From assembly GCA_965153455.1 (NCBI GenBank), contig OZ234497.1, forward strand, positions 13,626,302 through 13,690,301: 64,000 nucleotides of DNA, given 5' to 3'. The notes under the pieces were generated by a model. That model worked only from the letters and a program-made list of their open reading frames with translations. It did no database searches and was not told where the DNA came from. The translations under genes and the position numbers were made by a program. Source of the stretch: Sphagnum compactum (Eukaryota > Bryophyta > Sphagnopsida > Sphagnales). The first letter of the stretch is position 1; each line of letters opens with the position of its first letter. Shown here piece by piece: positions 1-12,215 of the stretch.

Positions 1-61
1 TTCAGAATGTAATAAAAAAATATAGAACCAAAAAATTAGTACTTTCATACATGGTTTATAG

Positions 62-450
62 CAATGTTGGGCAAGTACCTGTTTTGCCAGTAAGAACCTC
101 CAATATAATAATGGCTACAGTGAACCAGCACACCATCCACTGGATGCTTGTTATTACTCAGTTGTGGATGAACCTCAACTGAGTTAATATTTGGTTTCAC
201 CTTGGTAACCAATTATGTGAGAAATAGGTCTCATATATAGGTAGACAGGTAGGAAAATAGATAATTATTTTAGGTAAGTAAATGGTCTATACATAAGTAA
301 ATGGCTGCTTTTACTATCTACCTACTAACAGCCTGACTGTGGGTTGTTAGTAGGTAGGTAGAAAGAAAAAGCAACTGAGGTAACCACCATGGTTTAGTTA
401 GGGAACTGGAACCCAACAGAAAATTATTTCCTGACCACTTACCATTCATC
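62..450. repeat. Dispersed repeat, copy A (hAT-like end at 62)
   Basis: Positions 117-450 closely match 53722-54078 in the same orientation, sharing the stretch from ACAGTGAACCAGCA to CTGACCACTTACCAT, including a run of GTAGGTAG tetranucleotides. The copy is preceded at 62 by CAATGTTGGGCAAG, nearly the same as the left end of the larger element at 52966 (CAATGTTGGGCAAA). The match is therefore probably part of one non-autonomous transposon family. No right-hand inverted end was found for this copy, so it looks truncated. The first 60 bases of the window are plain AT-rich DNA. Confidence 0.7.
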
Positions 451-661
451 CTTCATGGTAAACAGGACGAGGCAAAGAGGGAGGCCGGGCATTATGAAAA
501 ACGAAATGCGCTCTCTGCTGCTCCTGGATGAAAACATATGCTTTATAATTTTACCTCCATTTACACTGCAAAATTTCTGGCAGGTCATTATATGTGCTAA
601 AAGAACACTCTTCTCCTCACAACACATTCCAACGTGAAACCAATGTTATGGTGACAGTTAT

Positions 662-872
662 GGTGCATTCACACTTGATGTTAAGTCAGTGTTAAATGAA
701 AATCTAGGTGGCATCCTAGGTGGCACCCAATGTTAAATGGGCCATAGCTCAATGTTAAGTGAATGTTAGCTTAACATAAAATTTTCATGGCAACTAGGTT
801 CACGTCCTAAATGGCTAGCATGGTGTTAGGGGACTCAACCCTATAGACCCTAGCACCAAGTGTGAATGCACC
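662..872. mobile_element. MITE-like element with 22 bp terminal inverted repeats
   Basis: The left end reads GGTGCATTCACACTTG and the right end is its reverse complement; 20 of the 22 terminal bases pair. The 211 bp body has no reading frame. It carries short internal repeats based on CAATGTTAAGTG and TAGGTGGCA. Size and structure fit a miniature inverted-repeat transposable element. No clean target-site duplication is visible at the flanks (...CAGTTAT and GTTTTAGAG...), so the superfamily is not assigned. Confidence 0.7.
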
Positions 873-1289
873 GTTTTAGAGACCTTAGCTGTCATCATCA
901 GGCTGCTGTTACAATAGATACCATTTTGCATTCATGTGACCAAGCAAGGAAAGGATTCATCATTTCTAATGAGTTCTTTTTCAACATACAATGCAAAGCT
1001 GGTCCAGGAAGAAGCTGCTTTTTAGAAAAGAAAACCCTACTTTGAGTTATTTTGGGTTTACCTCTCCTTTCTTTCTTTAGTTGATATGCTTCATGCAACT
1101 GGTGAAGAAGGGGTTTTGATACTTAGTGGTTCCCTTTGCCCCAGTGTGGCCAACTTTGTGTTCTTTTGGGCGGTTTGCCTGCCTGGACTTTTCGTCCTTG
1201 GCTTTTGTTTCTTTTTCTCTCCCTTGCTTGGGTGCTTTCCTTTTATGGAGTTTGGCAGGGCTTCATCCTCTTTTCCTTGGGAGCAAAGT

Positions 1290-1765
1290 TTTCTTCTTTC
1301 AATTTTGTGATGTAGCTAGTAGCCAGCTGCAGTGACAATCATTCATAAGAGGATTCGAGACCAAATTTGATTAGGTACCTATAAACAAGATATGAATGGA
1401 AAAGGCTGGAATTGTTGGGTACCTAATGGAACCTAATCAGTGCTTTTGTGGGGGTGGGTGGGGGGCGGGGCAATTTTGGGTTGTAGCCAAAATAGAAATA
1501 ATCCACAGGAAGATTTAGCCAAATTTGGCTAAAAATTAAATATGAAAAAAAAAAAAAAAATCCCTACAAAATTTTGGCTACCTACTTGAACCATGTATAG
1601 AAGAAATCTGGGCTTTTTTTCAAAAAGAAGTTCAAATTCTGGCTATTAAAAATCTTAATTTTTAAATTTTTTTAGCACTTTTAGTTTTTAATATAGCTTT
1701 TTTTTGGCTATATATAACCAGCAAAAAAGGCTGAACCAAATATAGAAATATAATAATTTGTATTC
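1290..1765 (+). repeat. Degenerate dispersed repeat (CCAAATTTGG family)
   Basis: Begins near TTTTGTGATGTAGCTAGTAG and continues with CATTCATAAGAGGATTCGAG, GATTTAGCCAAATTTGGCTA and T/A-rich runs. Related sequence recurs at 17395-17600, 30960-31400, 38350-38560, 40430-40720 and 52690-52900. The copies are diverged and vary in length. No coding capacity is evident. The short open frames at 1086-1335 just upstream have no recognisable product. Confidence 0.55.
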
Positions 1766-1929
1766 TCCCTTTTTTTTGTAGGAAATCTGTGGTGATAAAA
1801 ACCCCATAAACCCCATAAACCACTAATTTATCCAGTTTCTATTTTTTAATTAGCCATACAAAAGAAAGCAATCAGGACTCCAATTTTTATTCCAGACTAG
1901 GCGATCAATTATCCCAATAACTCAATAAT

Positions 1930-2439
1930 ATGTCATGTCATTCTATAATTCTGACATCACTTTCCCATTTTGAAAAAGTAACGAGGCGGGCCTGTCTTTG
2001 TGGTGTTAGAAATAACCTCCGGTTCCGGGTATTTGAAAAACCAGAATCTTGGACCCTCCGGTTCCAGTGTTTCCCAAAACCCCATCAAAGAACCTCCGGG
2101 TTCCACGAAAGACCCGGAACTTGTCCAGGCAGTTATTTGACTTGGTTCTAAACAACGTGACCACCCTCGGTCATATACTCACACGGGTTATTTCGTTGTT
2201 TGACCATCACGGTTATATATCAAAACCGGATATTTGCTTTCTTGATAATCGCGGTTATCAACGTGATGCCCGGAGAGGGTTTGGTCTAATTTCTGATACC
2301 CGCCCCACTCTGGTTACCAGCTATTGCAAACGGCGGTTCGCCGTACCGGCCTCGCCGCCTTCTTAGGTAGTATTGGACCGGTTACTAAGTGGATCGGCCT
2401 GGTTACCAACCGGGCACGCTCTCTGGTATATACTTAACT
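1930..2439. repeat. GGTTCC/GGTTAT-rich repeat remnant in the 5' flank of gene 1
   Basis: Positions about 2005-2130 (AAATAACCTCCGGTTCC, then ATCAAAGAACCTCCGG) match, in inverted orientation, the right end of the hAT-like element at 54280-54375. This suggests an old terminal fragment of that family. The rest, to about 2440, is comparatively rich in CpG and in GGTTA/GGTTAC motifs. A 105-codon open frame at 2049-2366 overlaps it but resembles no protein known to me. Confidence 0.45.
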
Positions 2440-2949
2440 GCTGTTGGGTTACGGTCACTGCTGCTGCTACCACTTTTTAAAAAAATTGGTTGTTGAACCG
2501 TTTAGTAAGTTACTAGTTTGTTTTACTACCCTTTTTCCTGGCCACCACACGACTGCCCGCCAAGAACGGAAGCGGAAAAGAGCGCTTTGCTTTTCGTGGC
2601 CGACGAATGCACGCACTCACGGACGCGTGTTCTCGCGACACACACACGCAGACGGAGAAGAAGAATGATCTGCCGCTGCCGCAGAGATTGTTTCTCTGCT
2701 GCAAGTTTGCCACAATTGGCAGCGGCCGGGACACGGAACATACGTGCTGAACGAGATTTTTCTTTTGTGGGTTTGTCTAAATATTTCGTCTTTGCAGAGC
2801 ACATGCAGCAAGTGTGGAGCAAGAAGATAGAAAAGAATTGAAGGAATTGGGAGCTGCACATTTCTTGTCATTCTTCGTTGCTTGCTTCTTTGTCGAAGGT
2901 CAAGATTTTTTTTTGGTTTTGTGAGAGAATCAGGCTTGAGGTAGTAGAG
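2440..2949 (+). promoter_or_regulatory. Presumed promoter and 5' UTR of the carboxypeptidase gene
   Basis: This 510 bp stretch directly precedes the ATG at 2950. It is less AT-biased and contains more CpG than the surrounding intergenic DNA. It has overlapping short open frames on both strands that I regard as chance. No convincing TATA box could be placed, and the transcription start is not visible from sequence. The call rests only on position and composition. Confidence 0.35.
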
Positions 2950-5900
2950 ATGAAAACAAGTATAACTTCTTCTTCTTCGTTTCCTTCTTGTTCGATGAGA
3001 AGGTGTTGGCCTTCTTCTTGGCTGTTAGTGTTTCTTTCCCTGTTTCTCTGTGTTGCATCCAGTCGTTTGTCTAAAGAGTCCTTGCATTCAAGCTCGGGAA
3101 CGAGTCATCGCACTCCTCTAGGTCAGGCCGAGCGTATGATCAAGGCTCTCAATCTGTTGCCCAGTGTCGCGGAAGAGGATTTTGCCCCGATTGAAGGACC
3201 TCGACTTCAGGAGCGGCGTATTCATCTGGACATCCAAGGGGATCCAGGTGTAACTCCAGAGGAGCTAGGCCAGTATGCGGGATACTTTAAACTCGAACGC
3301 ACTCATGCTGCCAAGTACTCTACTTTCTCTACATATCCGAATCTCCCGTTGTCGAAGCTCTGTTATTGGAATCCCTCCTTTCTCAGCGTCTCTATCAAGC
3401 TCGTGTCTTATTAGAAAACCTAGTTTTGCTCGAGCTTTGAACCTTCTTCTTCTTTGTTGTTTCCATGCACGAATTCACTTTTAGGGTTTCACAATCTAGG
3501 GTTTCTAAGGAAGAGCAATTTAGTTTCTCATACCAGAAGATCAATCCTGCGTTCATGGTTTGAAGTTGCAATCCCTACAAGGTTCAACTACAATGATGTG
3601 TCATGGTTTAGCAGATGTGTTTTGTTATGAACTTGGTTTTCTTTTGCATGGTTTCATTGTGTGTACTTCTGGATCTGTTTTTGTGGCAGAATGTTTTACT
3701 TCTTCTTTGAGTCAAGAGGCAAAAAAACCGAGGACCCAGTGGTGCTTTGGATGACGGGAGGTCCAGGCTGTGCTAGTGAGCTTGCGGTGTTTTATGAAAA
3801 TGGCCCCTTCAAGATCACTGATAACTTGAGTTTAGTGTGGAATGAATATGGATGGGACAAGGTACAATGCTATTTTTCTTACTGTTTGCTTGATGCATCA
3901 GAGGGAACAACACAAGTGAAAGATGAATTTCACACACACAAGTGTAGAAACTCTTAACATGTACTGAAGACTGCATGTGTCACAAGCAATAGGTAGTAGT
4001 GTCAGCCAAATGGCTCTCAAGAAAGGTGATCCTGGGTTTTGTGCTGGGTGCTCTTGGTCCCTGTGGTTCTGTCAATGATAAAACTCTGAAAGTTTCTATT
4101 GCAAGTCTGGAAACTGTTAGCTTGACATATAATCAATCAGTTAGTCGTTAGGACTTGTTCTTGTTCGAGTTTTTGTAGCATTGTGAACAATTGTTATCAT
4201 TTTGTGAAGGCAGCAAAATCCACTGATGTGAAAACTTTGATGGTACCATCTCACTAGGTGAGATATTTTGTCTTAATTATCTCGATGCTCTGTCAGTGAC
4301 TTCACAGTATCTAGTTCTGTATTTCACACTGTCTGCATCCACCATGGGAACTTTGTTGGCAGGTCTCAAACATAATCTTTGTGGATCAACCAGTCGGAAC
4401 TGGTTTCAGCTACAGCAGTGACTTGCGAGACATTCGGCATAATGAGGCAGGAGTCAGTGAAGATATGTTTGATTTTTTCCAGGTTGGTTGCCCTGCCCTC
4501 TTGTGTATGACGTTTATTCAACCTCGTGCAATATGATGCCTTGTATTCTTTTTTCTAGTGTTTGTCTGTTCCATCAGACATGTTGTAAATTTTGACATTC
4601 TGTATCTGAAGAGGAGATTCATCTCATTTATGTATATTCTTGGATTCTATGGGCAGGCATTTTTCAAAGCGCACCCAGAGTTTGCAAAGAATGACTTCTT
4701 TGTTACTGGAGAGTCATATGCTGGACATTATGTGCCTGCTGTTACTGGGCGTCTACATCAAGCTCAGAAAAAGAAGGAGGGTTTACCAATTAACTTAAAG
4801 GTGAGAATTCCAATGTGCTTGATTGGGCTGAAGGTAGAGAGGGTCAGGTGCTTCTGTAACATTAGATAAAGTTCAGGATTTATGATTTTTGCTCATTGCT
4901 AGGGCAAGTTAAAAACGAGATGAAGCCTCCCCTTGCAAGCTAGTTGCAGCTTGAATGAGGATACTGTTGACCATTTTATTTGGCTATGCCTTGTAAGGGC
5001 TAGCCAAGATCATGCCCAAGTCCTCCTTTTGTTTCTAGAAATGATACAGACACTCAGGATGCAGATTTTTGTATAAGTCTGTCCTATGTTTTGAGCACAT
5101 TGTTATATACTCATTGGTAGCTTATGAAGTCAGCAAGGATTACTGGCAGCTAGTCACTGTCCTTTGTAATGAAGGTGATCACTGGATACTTTGTGCAAGG
5201 TTATGACCAGACTTGTAATTGTTGGGTTTGTTTAGGTTTGGCCCAAACTGATTCAACATTTATTTGGTTACCTTACTGTGTTGGTGCGGGTTCCCATTGT
5301 TTCTGGAAGTATGATGGAAACTCAGGACACAGATTGATAAGTTTTTTCCCCTAGATTTTGAGCAGAGATTATTCTGTACTTTCCTACATGCTCAGTTAAG
5401 AGCTGATGAACTTGGTGTAGAGTACAGCAGCTAGTCACTCCCTTTTATGAAGATGGTGATTGTCTGGTACTTGTGAGTTACACTCACGAGGTTATGACCA
5501 CACTTATCCTTGTCATGCCTGTTTTGGGTTGGCCAGAACTGACATGGCAGTTAGCTTCAAAATGTTTTTGTGGAGTGTTCTCTGCAATCTCAATGTTATG
5601 GTTTTTGGAGTTTCTCTCTGCAATTGCATTGATATTTTTGGTTATGATGGACAGGGCTTTGCAATTGGCAATGGTCTTACTCAACCGGACATTCAATATG
5701 AAGCTTATGCAGATTATGCTCTTGATATGGGTCTTATTTCAAACTCTGACCACTTTAAACTGGGAAAGCTGTATCCAGCTTGTGCAGCATCAATCAAGCT
5801 TTGTGGTCAGCTTCTCTTTTGCTCCACTGTGATTTGTGAAAGCAGCAATCCTTCATTCTTACATTGCAGATAGTAAACTTGTCTCAATCACTTCATCACC

Positions 5901-7407
5901 TGTTTTGAAAGTTTCTGAGATGCCAATCTTCTCCTATTGAATTGGTGCAGAAAAGAGAGGATCCATTGCTTGTGTTGCTGCATTCATTATATGCCAAAGT
6001 ATCTTCAGCTCAATTTTGACCATCAGCGGGAACATCAATGTATGTTCTTTCAAACTCTGAAATTCCCCCAGAATTTCCACTGCTTCCATAGTCTGGAAGC
6101 TTTGACAGCACATTTTGCAGACAGCTTTCATGATTGATTCATGGAGTTGGGTGGTATCAGGGGAGCACTTAGACAAGGTCTGGTCAGAGTTGAAGTGCTG
6201 ATGAACTTTCAGCAACTGGCATGATGGTGACAGAAAAACACATTTTGTCATCTTGGTCTTTAATGAGCTATAATTGGATGCTATGTTTTCCTTACATGCA
6301 GTTCTTGGTTGTACTTTGGGCAGTACTATGATGTGAGGAAGGAATGTGATGGTGAGCTTTGCTATGACTTTTCGAATCTGGAGCTGTATCTAAACAGTGG
6401 AACTGTTAAAGAGGCCTTGGGAGTTGGCAAACGCAAGTTTGTATCATGCAGTCCACTTGTTTATGAAGCCATGCTTGTTGATTGGATGAAGAACCTTGAG
6501 AAGGGCATCCCTGAACTCCTAGAGGATGGCATCAAGGTTCTTATTTATGCTGGGGAGTATGATCTGATCTGCAATTGGCTGGGTGAGTTCAGTTGTGGAC
6601 TGTGTTTTGTTATTGGGGGGTAGTTAGGCTGTGCAGAGTATATGACCCATTTTAACCAGCTCTTTTGGGAAGCATCATGCAGCTAGATTGAAAATGTAAA
6701 TGGATATGTTTATGTGATCAGAACCAGCTTCAGCTGATACTTCTTGAATTTGTGTTTGGCATTGCTTTTTACAGGAAACTCCAGATGGGTGACAGCGATG
6801 GATTGGTCAGGTCAAATTGAGTATGCGAAAGCAGACTGGCAAGCATTTACAGTTGATGGCCATGAAGCTGGTGTTTTCACTGGCTATGGTCCTCTCAACT
6901 TCCTCAAGGTGTGTTTCAGTCCAGTTCAACATGATGACTGTCTTTTAAGTGTGAAAAAATAGTGTTTTTCATTTTAGTAACACTTAGAAACACTTAGAAA
7001 CAATCAAGGAGGCATCACCTGTTTTGTTCCTGCCATGAAGGGACGTACTCTTGGTATTAGGTCCCTCTCTACTGTAAGTATCAATTGGACATTAGCTATC
7101 ATTCTCCAGTGTGTTGCAATCTAGAATTCTCCCCCTATTTTGCTTGTAGCAAGTAGAGATTATGTAAATTGCTCTTTTGTAGCTCCTTGGGTTCAGTCTG
7201 TAGCAGAGATATGATGTTAAGGCTAAGGCTGCTAAGTGATGGTATGTGGTTCAGGTACATGATGCAGGGCATATGGTACCTATGGATCAACCCAAGCATG
7301 CCTTGGAAATGCTTTACCGTTGGACACGTGGCAAGACTTTTAGCAGTAATGCCACTGCTGTTCAGGAACAAGTTGCCACAGAATCAGGAAGGGCAGTCTC
7401 AGCATAG
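2950..7407 (+). CDS. Serine carboxypeptidase-like protein (peptidase family S10)
   Basis: Nine exons: 2950-3314, 3690-3861, 4363-4482, 4657-4800, 5655-5805, 5951-6039, 6324-6582, 6775-6908, 7255-7407. All introns are GT-AG and the joined frame is open, 528 aa. The product is a secretory-pathway or vacuolar exopeptidase (or acyltransferase-type relative) of the carboxypeptidase III / SCPL47-49 kind. Seen: an N-terminal hydrophobic signal (about residues 20-38), a propeptide-like stretch, the oxyanion-hole motif TGGPGCASE, the nucleophile in GESYAG (Ser239), Asp427 in YAGEYDLICNWLG and His484 in GHMVPMDQP. The length matches the family (about 500-520 aa). The ATG at 2950 is preferred over the longer frame opening at 2878 because the signal peptide follows it directly. 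Exon 6 (89 bp) is the least conserved exon, but it keeps frame and resembles the family's IACxAAxxxCxxIFSSI stretch. Substrate is unknown. Confidence 0.95.
5120..5530 (+). repeat. Intronic direct repeat (two units; third copy downstream of gene)
   Basis: Within intron 4, about 5120-5235 and 5400-5530 share GGCAGCTAGTCACT, a GAAGGTGAT/GAAGATGGTGAT stretch and AGGTTATGACCA. A third related copy lies downstream of the gene at about 7860-7975 (GGCAGCTCGTCACTG ... AAGGTTATCAC). The copies are diverged. They account for most of the length of this 854 bp intron, the longest in the gene. Confidence 0.55.
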
Positions 7408-8150
7408 AAGTCCTCTCACAAGTTACAATCTTTACCCAAAAAAAAAGGCTTATGGAGGTTCTGTCCACTATATCATATATCAGTGTCCAACTTTGTGCAG
7501 TACAGTCTGGATAGATAGCACCTTGATTTTCTTGTGTAGCCCCTTCATTGATTTATATGCGGTCTGTGCACTGAGGAAAGCAACTGTCAACATTGTAAAT
7601 TTGTTCTGGTACAAATTTCCATGACTTGGACATAAATTTCAGGCTATTTCTGTTACCCCCACGTTGTATGTAACCCACATGGGAATTCTATTCTTTTCAA
7701 TAATTGCTGCTGATCATCCTGGATGCTTGGCTACCATTTCTCTGCTACCTGGCTAGGAGCTGCAGGAGCTTCATGCTGAGTCACATGTGCATAGCAAGAG
7801 TTATTAGATACTGTGCCAGTGACCATAGAATATACTTTATGTACACCCACTGTTGGGAGTTGGGAGCTGATGAAATCACTGGGCAGTCATGGCAGCTCGT
7901 CACTGCTATTTGTGATGATGGGCTGACACTTTGTGTGTAACCCTCATAAGGTTATCACTGCACTCTTTGTTGTGTTACCTTCAAATTGTTGTCATGGAGG
8001 TTTGTCCGCAATTTCATAGATGTGTGTCTAGATGATGTTACATGGCTAAATAAAAATCTGTAGATATAGTATTGGATCTACTTCTGTTCAATCCAGTTGC
8101 TATATAGTCCCATTCAGGTGTCTCTCTAATATGGTAATTGCCAGATACAG
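7408..8150 (+). other. 3' flank of the carboxypeptidase gene
   Basis: Presumed 3' UTR followed by non-coding DNA. No separate gene is visible. It contains the third copy of the intronic repeat (about 7860-7975). An AATAAA at 8049-8054 is probably too far from the stop at 7407 to be the main polyadenylation signal; none could be assigned with confidence. Confidence 0.4.
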
Positions 8151-8156
8151 TTTTCA

Positions 8157-8352
8157 ATCTGGTGGCCACCAGATGCACTTTATATGTAGTGGCCAACATA
8201 CATACGCTTGGCTGTTTTGGGATCTGGGGGCCACTGGATGCATTTCCTATCTGGTGGCCATCAGAGATATAGTCTTGGATCTGTTGATGACCAGATACAA
8301 TTCCTATTGCAATTTGATGTGGGCCTTGTTCAATCTGGCGGCCACCAGGTTC
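8157..8352 (+). repeat. Interspersed palindromic CTGGTGGCCACCAG repeats
   Basis: About six imperfect copies of a palindrome like ATCTGGTGGCCACCAGAT occur in under 200 bp (8157, 8188, 8219, 8249, 8275 and 8331). They are irregularly spaced, about 25 to 55 bp apart, and several are followed by GCA. An open frame (8131-8460) runs through by chance. Confidence 0.6.
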
Positions 8353-8460
8353 TGTGAAAGGTGCTTGGAACTTGACATTGCGGTTGGAATTTTGCCATTA
8401 TTGCAATATTGGAATCACGTGAAACTAAGCAAATATTGCTTAGAATGCAAGAGATTCTGA

Positions 8461-9659
8461 CCAGTTTGTAATCAATGTTTTTGAGGTTGGAGACTTTGTT
8501 GTTATATTATCTTGCACACTAGTTGGTAGGGTTTGGACCAGTGTTGGGCAGTTACTAACCATTTTTATATAACCGCCTGTTTCAGTCTTCAATTTTATAA
8601 AATTTGAGAACCAAGGTGGTTCTCACATTTTTGAAAAAAGAAAATTTCATACCGTGTCTGGTTCTTTAATTTTTATTTTCCCTCATGCCCAACTAGTTCT
8701 TTCAGAACCAGTTCCTACCCCATCTAGATTACTTGGTTATATTAAGCTGGTTCTTTAACTTACTTAAAATTTTTAAGATTAAGATCCTTGAATATTTTTT
8801 CAAATTTTCACAGCCCAAAAATAGATCAGCAAGGTTCATTTCAAAGTTTTAATATCTAAACCAAAATAAATCAGCAAGGATCATTTCAAAGCTCTAATAT
8901 TTAAACAAAAATATGGGATCACATTTCAAAGATATAGAAGACACACAATTATGTCTCTCTTTTAAATTTTTTCGCTCAAATGAACTTTCAAATTCATTTT
9001 ATTCTTTCTCTAAATCTAATTTAGAATTGATCAACTCCACGAGAGCCTCACTCAACAATATGGCCACCCTATATTCATGATCAATAAAAGATGAGATCAA
9101 TTTTATTTAAATTCTTGAATCTAGAATCTAGCATATTATGAGTTCTTTTCTCATCATGTCTTTGTTAAGAAAGAAATGAATGGTTAATCACCCTAAAGAC
9201 CTCCTTCTTAATGTTCTTTGCAAAAGTTTTTATCTCGATATTCAATCTTGAATCATCATCAATCAAAGCATCCAATAAAAGGAGATGATTCATTTCTTTC
9301 TTTAGCTTCAGGGTTATGATGTGATTGCATTCAAAGCATCATTCAACAACTTGTGACCCCTAAACTCGTTTAAGATGCAAGCAATGACAACAAGAGACGA
9401 AGTGGTCACTATAATCTATGATATATGCCATGTGAATGGAGGGGGAACATAATTGGTGACTTAGGACTAGTTTGCTTGTTATGACAAAGGCAATGATTTT
9501 TTGGAATTGAAGGGATTCCTAAAACATGATCACTTTGCTTGCAAACTTGCACAATTCATATTCTTAATTACAAGGCAACATTTTGGAGTACAAAGATTCA
9601 CAACAATAAAAGAAAAAAAAAACAAAAACAAGTAATTTGTATTTTACCTTGTTTTGATT
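8461..9659. other. AT-rich intergenic DNA with one hAT-like terminus
   Basis: At 8538 CCAGTGTTGGGCAG matches the terminal motif of the elements at 52966 and 55767. It is followed by AGAACC/GGTTCT motifs up to about 8740, including a weak opposite end GCCCAACTAG near 8688. This is probably a decayed non-autonomous element. The remainder, 8760-9660, is AT-rich with no recognisable feature; the C-terminal part of the adjoining minus-strand transposase fragment was looked for here and not recognised. Confidence 0.4.
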
Positions 9660-10085
9660 AAGGTGTTCATTTTTTTGAGCTTGAGGCTTGTAGTAATGCA
9701 AACCTTCATCCATTCATATCTTCCTTTCCTTGATTTTTTAAGCCACGTAATACATTTTTGAAAATCCACATGAGCAGATTTAATAGAAAACATATTTCAA
9801 GCCCTTGAAAATTCTTTCTTCATTAACTACATATTGACAAGTTTTAGTGAAAGCATGTTCAAACCAAATCCTTTGAAAGCTTTTCATCACACCTAAAGCT
9901 TCACAACTTACTATTGACTTCAAGGTAATTGTCATGGTATTTAGATTTGCACTTTCATTTTTAACATAAGTAAAAATCTTTTTGGTCAAGCCATATTGCC
10001 TTGAAAGATCTTGCAAATTTCTTGTTAATGTTTGCCTTGATGTTTTGGATGCTTCAAATAAGCCAATTGTAATGCGTTTTGGCAT
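9660..10085 (-). pseudogene. hAT-type transposase fragment (central region)
   Basis: A 101-codon open stretch (9780-10085) reads on the minus strand with motifs such as ITIGLFEASKTS, YVKNESANLNTMT and SIVSCEALG. These resemble the RNase H-like central region of plant hAT transposase-derived proteins, where the usual wording is close to YVKDEGSNLNTMT. Homology continues below 9780 after a frame break, with CITWLKKSRKGRYEWMK and an IKTR end, to about 9660. There is no start methionine context, N-terminal zinc-finger region or C-terminal dimerisation region. It is a decayed fragment with no expected activity. Confidence 0.7.
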
Positions 10086-11690
10086 CTAATTGTTTCTAAA
10101 CAAATTTACAACTAATGCAAAAAATCATGTGCTCCTTGGACATTCACAAATTATAACTTGTAATAGTAGAAAGGTAAAAACGGGCTAATAGGAGCCAACG
10201 GCAACCTCTTGAGTCAGTATGACTAGTCTTGAAAAGATTATGTGGTAGCACATGATTGGATGAAAAGTCTTGAAATAGTGCTAAACAACGATGCTTAAAC
10301 AATGTTTTTACATTGTTTCACTATGTTGAAAAACACTGTTTACAAGCTTTAAAATGTGCTGAAAGGTATTTTATATTTATTGGATTAACTTTCAAACTTT
10401 AATAGATGTTAAATTAATATATTAGAAAGGGCTTCATATAAATACAACATATACTTTCAACATTAACTTAATTTATGAGACGTATGAACATCAAAACCAA
10501 GGACTGGTTATGCCAAAATTGGCTTTTATTAGCTTGGTTTTACTTAGAAGCATATGTTTGCTTTGTCTTCTTAACCAAGTTTGGTAACATTTCTTGATTG
10601 AAAGTTTTTTTGGAAGGGAAATTAACTTAAGGGCATAACTGCATTACTAATTGTTTCAGTTAGATATTTTCAGCAAATCGAATGGGCAAATGATTTAAAA
10701 AAATTAATGAACCAAAAATCTCCACCATTGTTTTTGGTGTGCATTATCCTTTTTGTAAGGATTTATGATCACAAAAAAATTGGAGATTGCATTTGCACTC
10801 ATTATAGGCCTTTTCTTTACAAGTAGTTTTTTCAATGAAGTTTTTAGGTTGCTATTCATTTCTTCTTAAATGTTTTTGGCAATTAGTCCATGTTTGCATC
10901 AACATATATTTTTAGTATAACTATCTCATTATTCTTGTTATTTGTCCCAATATTGCATGACTTACCAAGTTGTTGTAACACAAAATACAATGCATGACTT
11001 GTGGCACCTTAACATTAATTGGTGATTCATCATTGACACAAAAAATGCCCAAATTGGAGAATTTCTACCATGGGCTCTCCAACTTAACCTTTATTCATGC
11101 AATTTTTGCATAATTAATTGCATTTTATCATTATTTTTTGATTGATAACTTATAATTTCTTCAAACCTTGCACCTTTAGTTCTTCCTTCCATTCTTATTT
11201 GACTCTCATTCATGAACACATGACATCCTTCATCTAGAAAATTTGGTTCTGTTTTTAGGGCATGTTAACAAATTAGAGTTAAGAAAACCAAATAATTACA
11301 TTCTTTTTAGTTTTTGTAAAATGTGAAAGAGGACACATGCACTTAAAAATTATTCATTATGCACAAAAAAAATTATGCAAGCAAAGTGCCCAAGGTTGAT
11401 GGAAACATGCAAGTGCAAAATATTTCAAAATGTCTTTTAAGATACAAAGCAAAAGTTCAAGGTTGTAAGTAATGTTTCCAATTTGCACGTTATTCTTGCA
11501 CAAACAAATCCCAACATATTATTAACACATTATTTTCAATATAAGAAAATAAATTTAAAATGAACAAAAATCACACAATTATGGCAAAAAAATGAACATA
11601 CCTAAAATGTAAAAGTTTTATGCAACCAACAACCTTTTGCCTCTAATGAAATTCCAACCTATGCAACAATGTAGGGGTAATACCAACCAT
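10086..11690. other. AT-rich intergenic DNA, nothing recognised
   Basis: Read on both strands. There are only short chance frames, poly-A/T runs and no terminal repeats or protein similarity that I can support. Confidence 0.5.
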
Positions 11691-11699
11691 AGAAAGGGG

Positions 11700-12215
11700 G
11701 CAAACAACATGATGAACACCAACAACAACACGATGAACAATAGTTTTGATACTTGAGAAAGTTAACAAAAATGATGAGCATTTGTAGCCACACAATGAGC
11801 ACCAATAACAACACGATGAACACCTATAAGTAACATGATGAACATTTGTAGCAACATGATGAACACTAGGAACATGACAATCACTTGTAACAACATGATG
11901 AACATTAAGAACATTAAGAACATGACAAACATAAAAAACATGATGAGTACTTATAGTAACACAACGAGTACTTGTAGCAACACGATGGGCATTGGGAACA
12001 TGATAAACACTAGAAACATGAGAGCATCTGCAACAACCCAACAAACACTAACAACACAAAGAACAATAATAACACGATGAACACCTGCAACAACATGACA
12101 TGCATTAGCAACATAATGAGCATTAACAACATGATTTGCATTTACAACAAGATGAACATCACCAACATGATGAACAACAATAATAAGAAAAAAATAACAA
12201 CATGATGAGCACCAA
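11700..12215 (+). repeat. Degenerate AACAACATGATGAACA simple repeat
   Basis: About 500 bp made of loosely repeating units of about 15 to 27 bp built from ACATGATGAACAC, GTAACAACATGATG and GAACATGA words. The repetitive open frames on both strands (for example minus 11643-12044, rich in Val-His-His) are a by-product of the repeat and not a gene. Composition differs sharply from the flanks. Confidence 0.75.

Noticed and set aside
2049-2366. 105-codon frame upstream of gene 1
   Set aside because: Overlaps a repeat remnant shared with 54.3 kb and has no recognisable domain.
2878-2949. Longer N-terminus for the carboxypeptidase starting at 2878
   Set aside because: Its first codon is TTG, not ATG, and the signal peptide follows directly from the ATG at 2950.
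8049-8054. AATAAA as polyadenylation signal of the carboxypeptidase gene
   Set aside because: It is about 640 bp after the stop codon, further than usual, and plant signals are loose; not supported.
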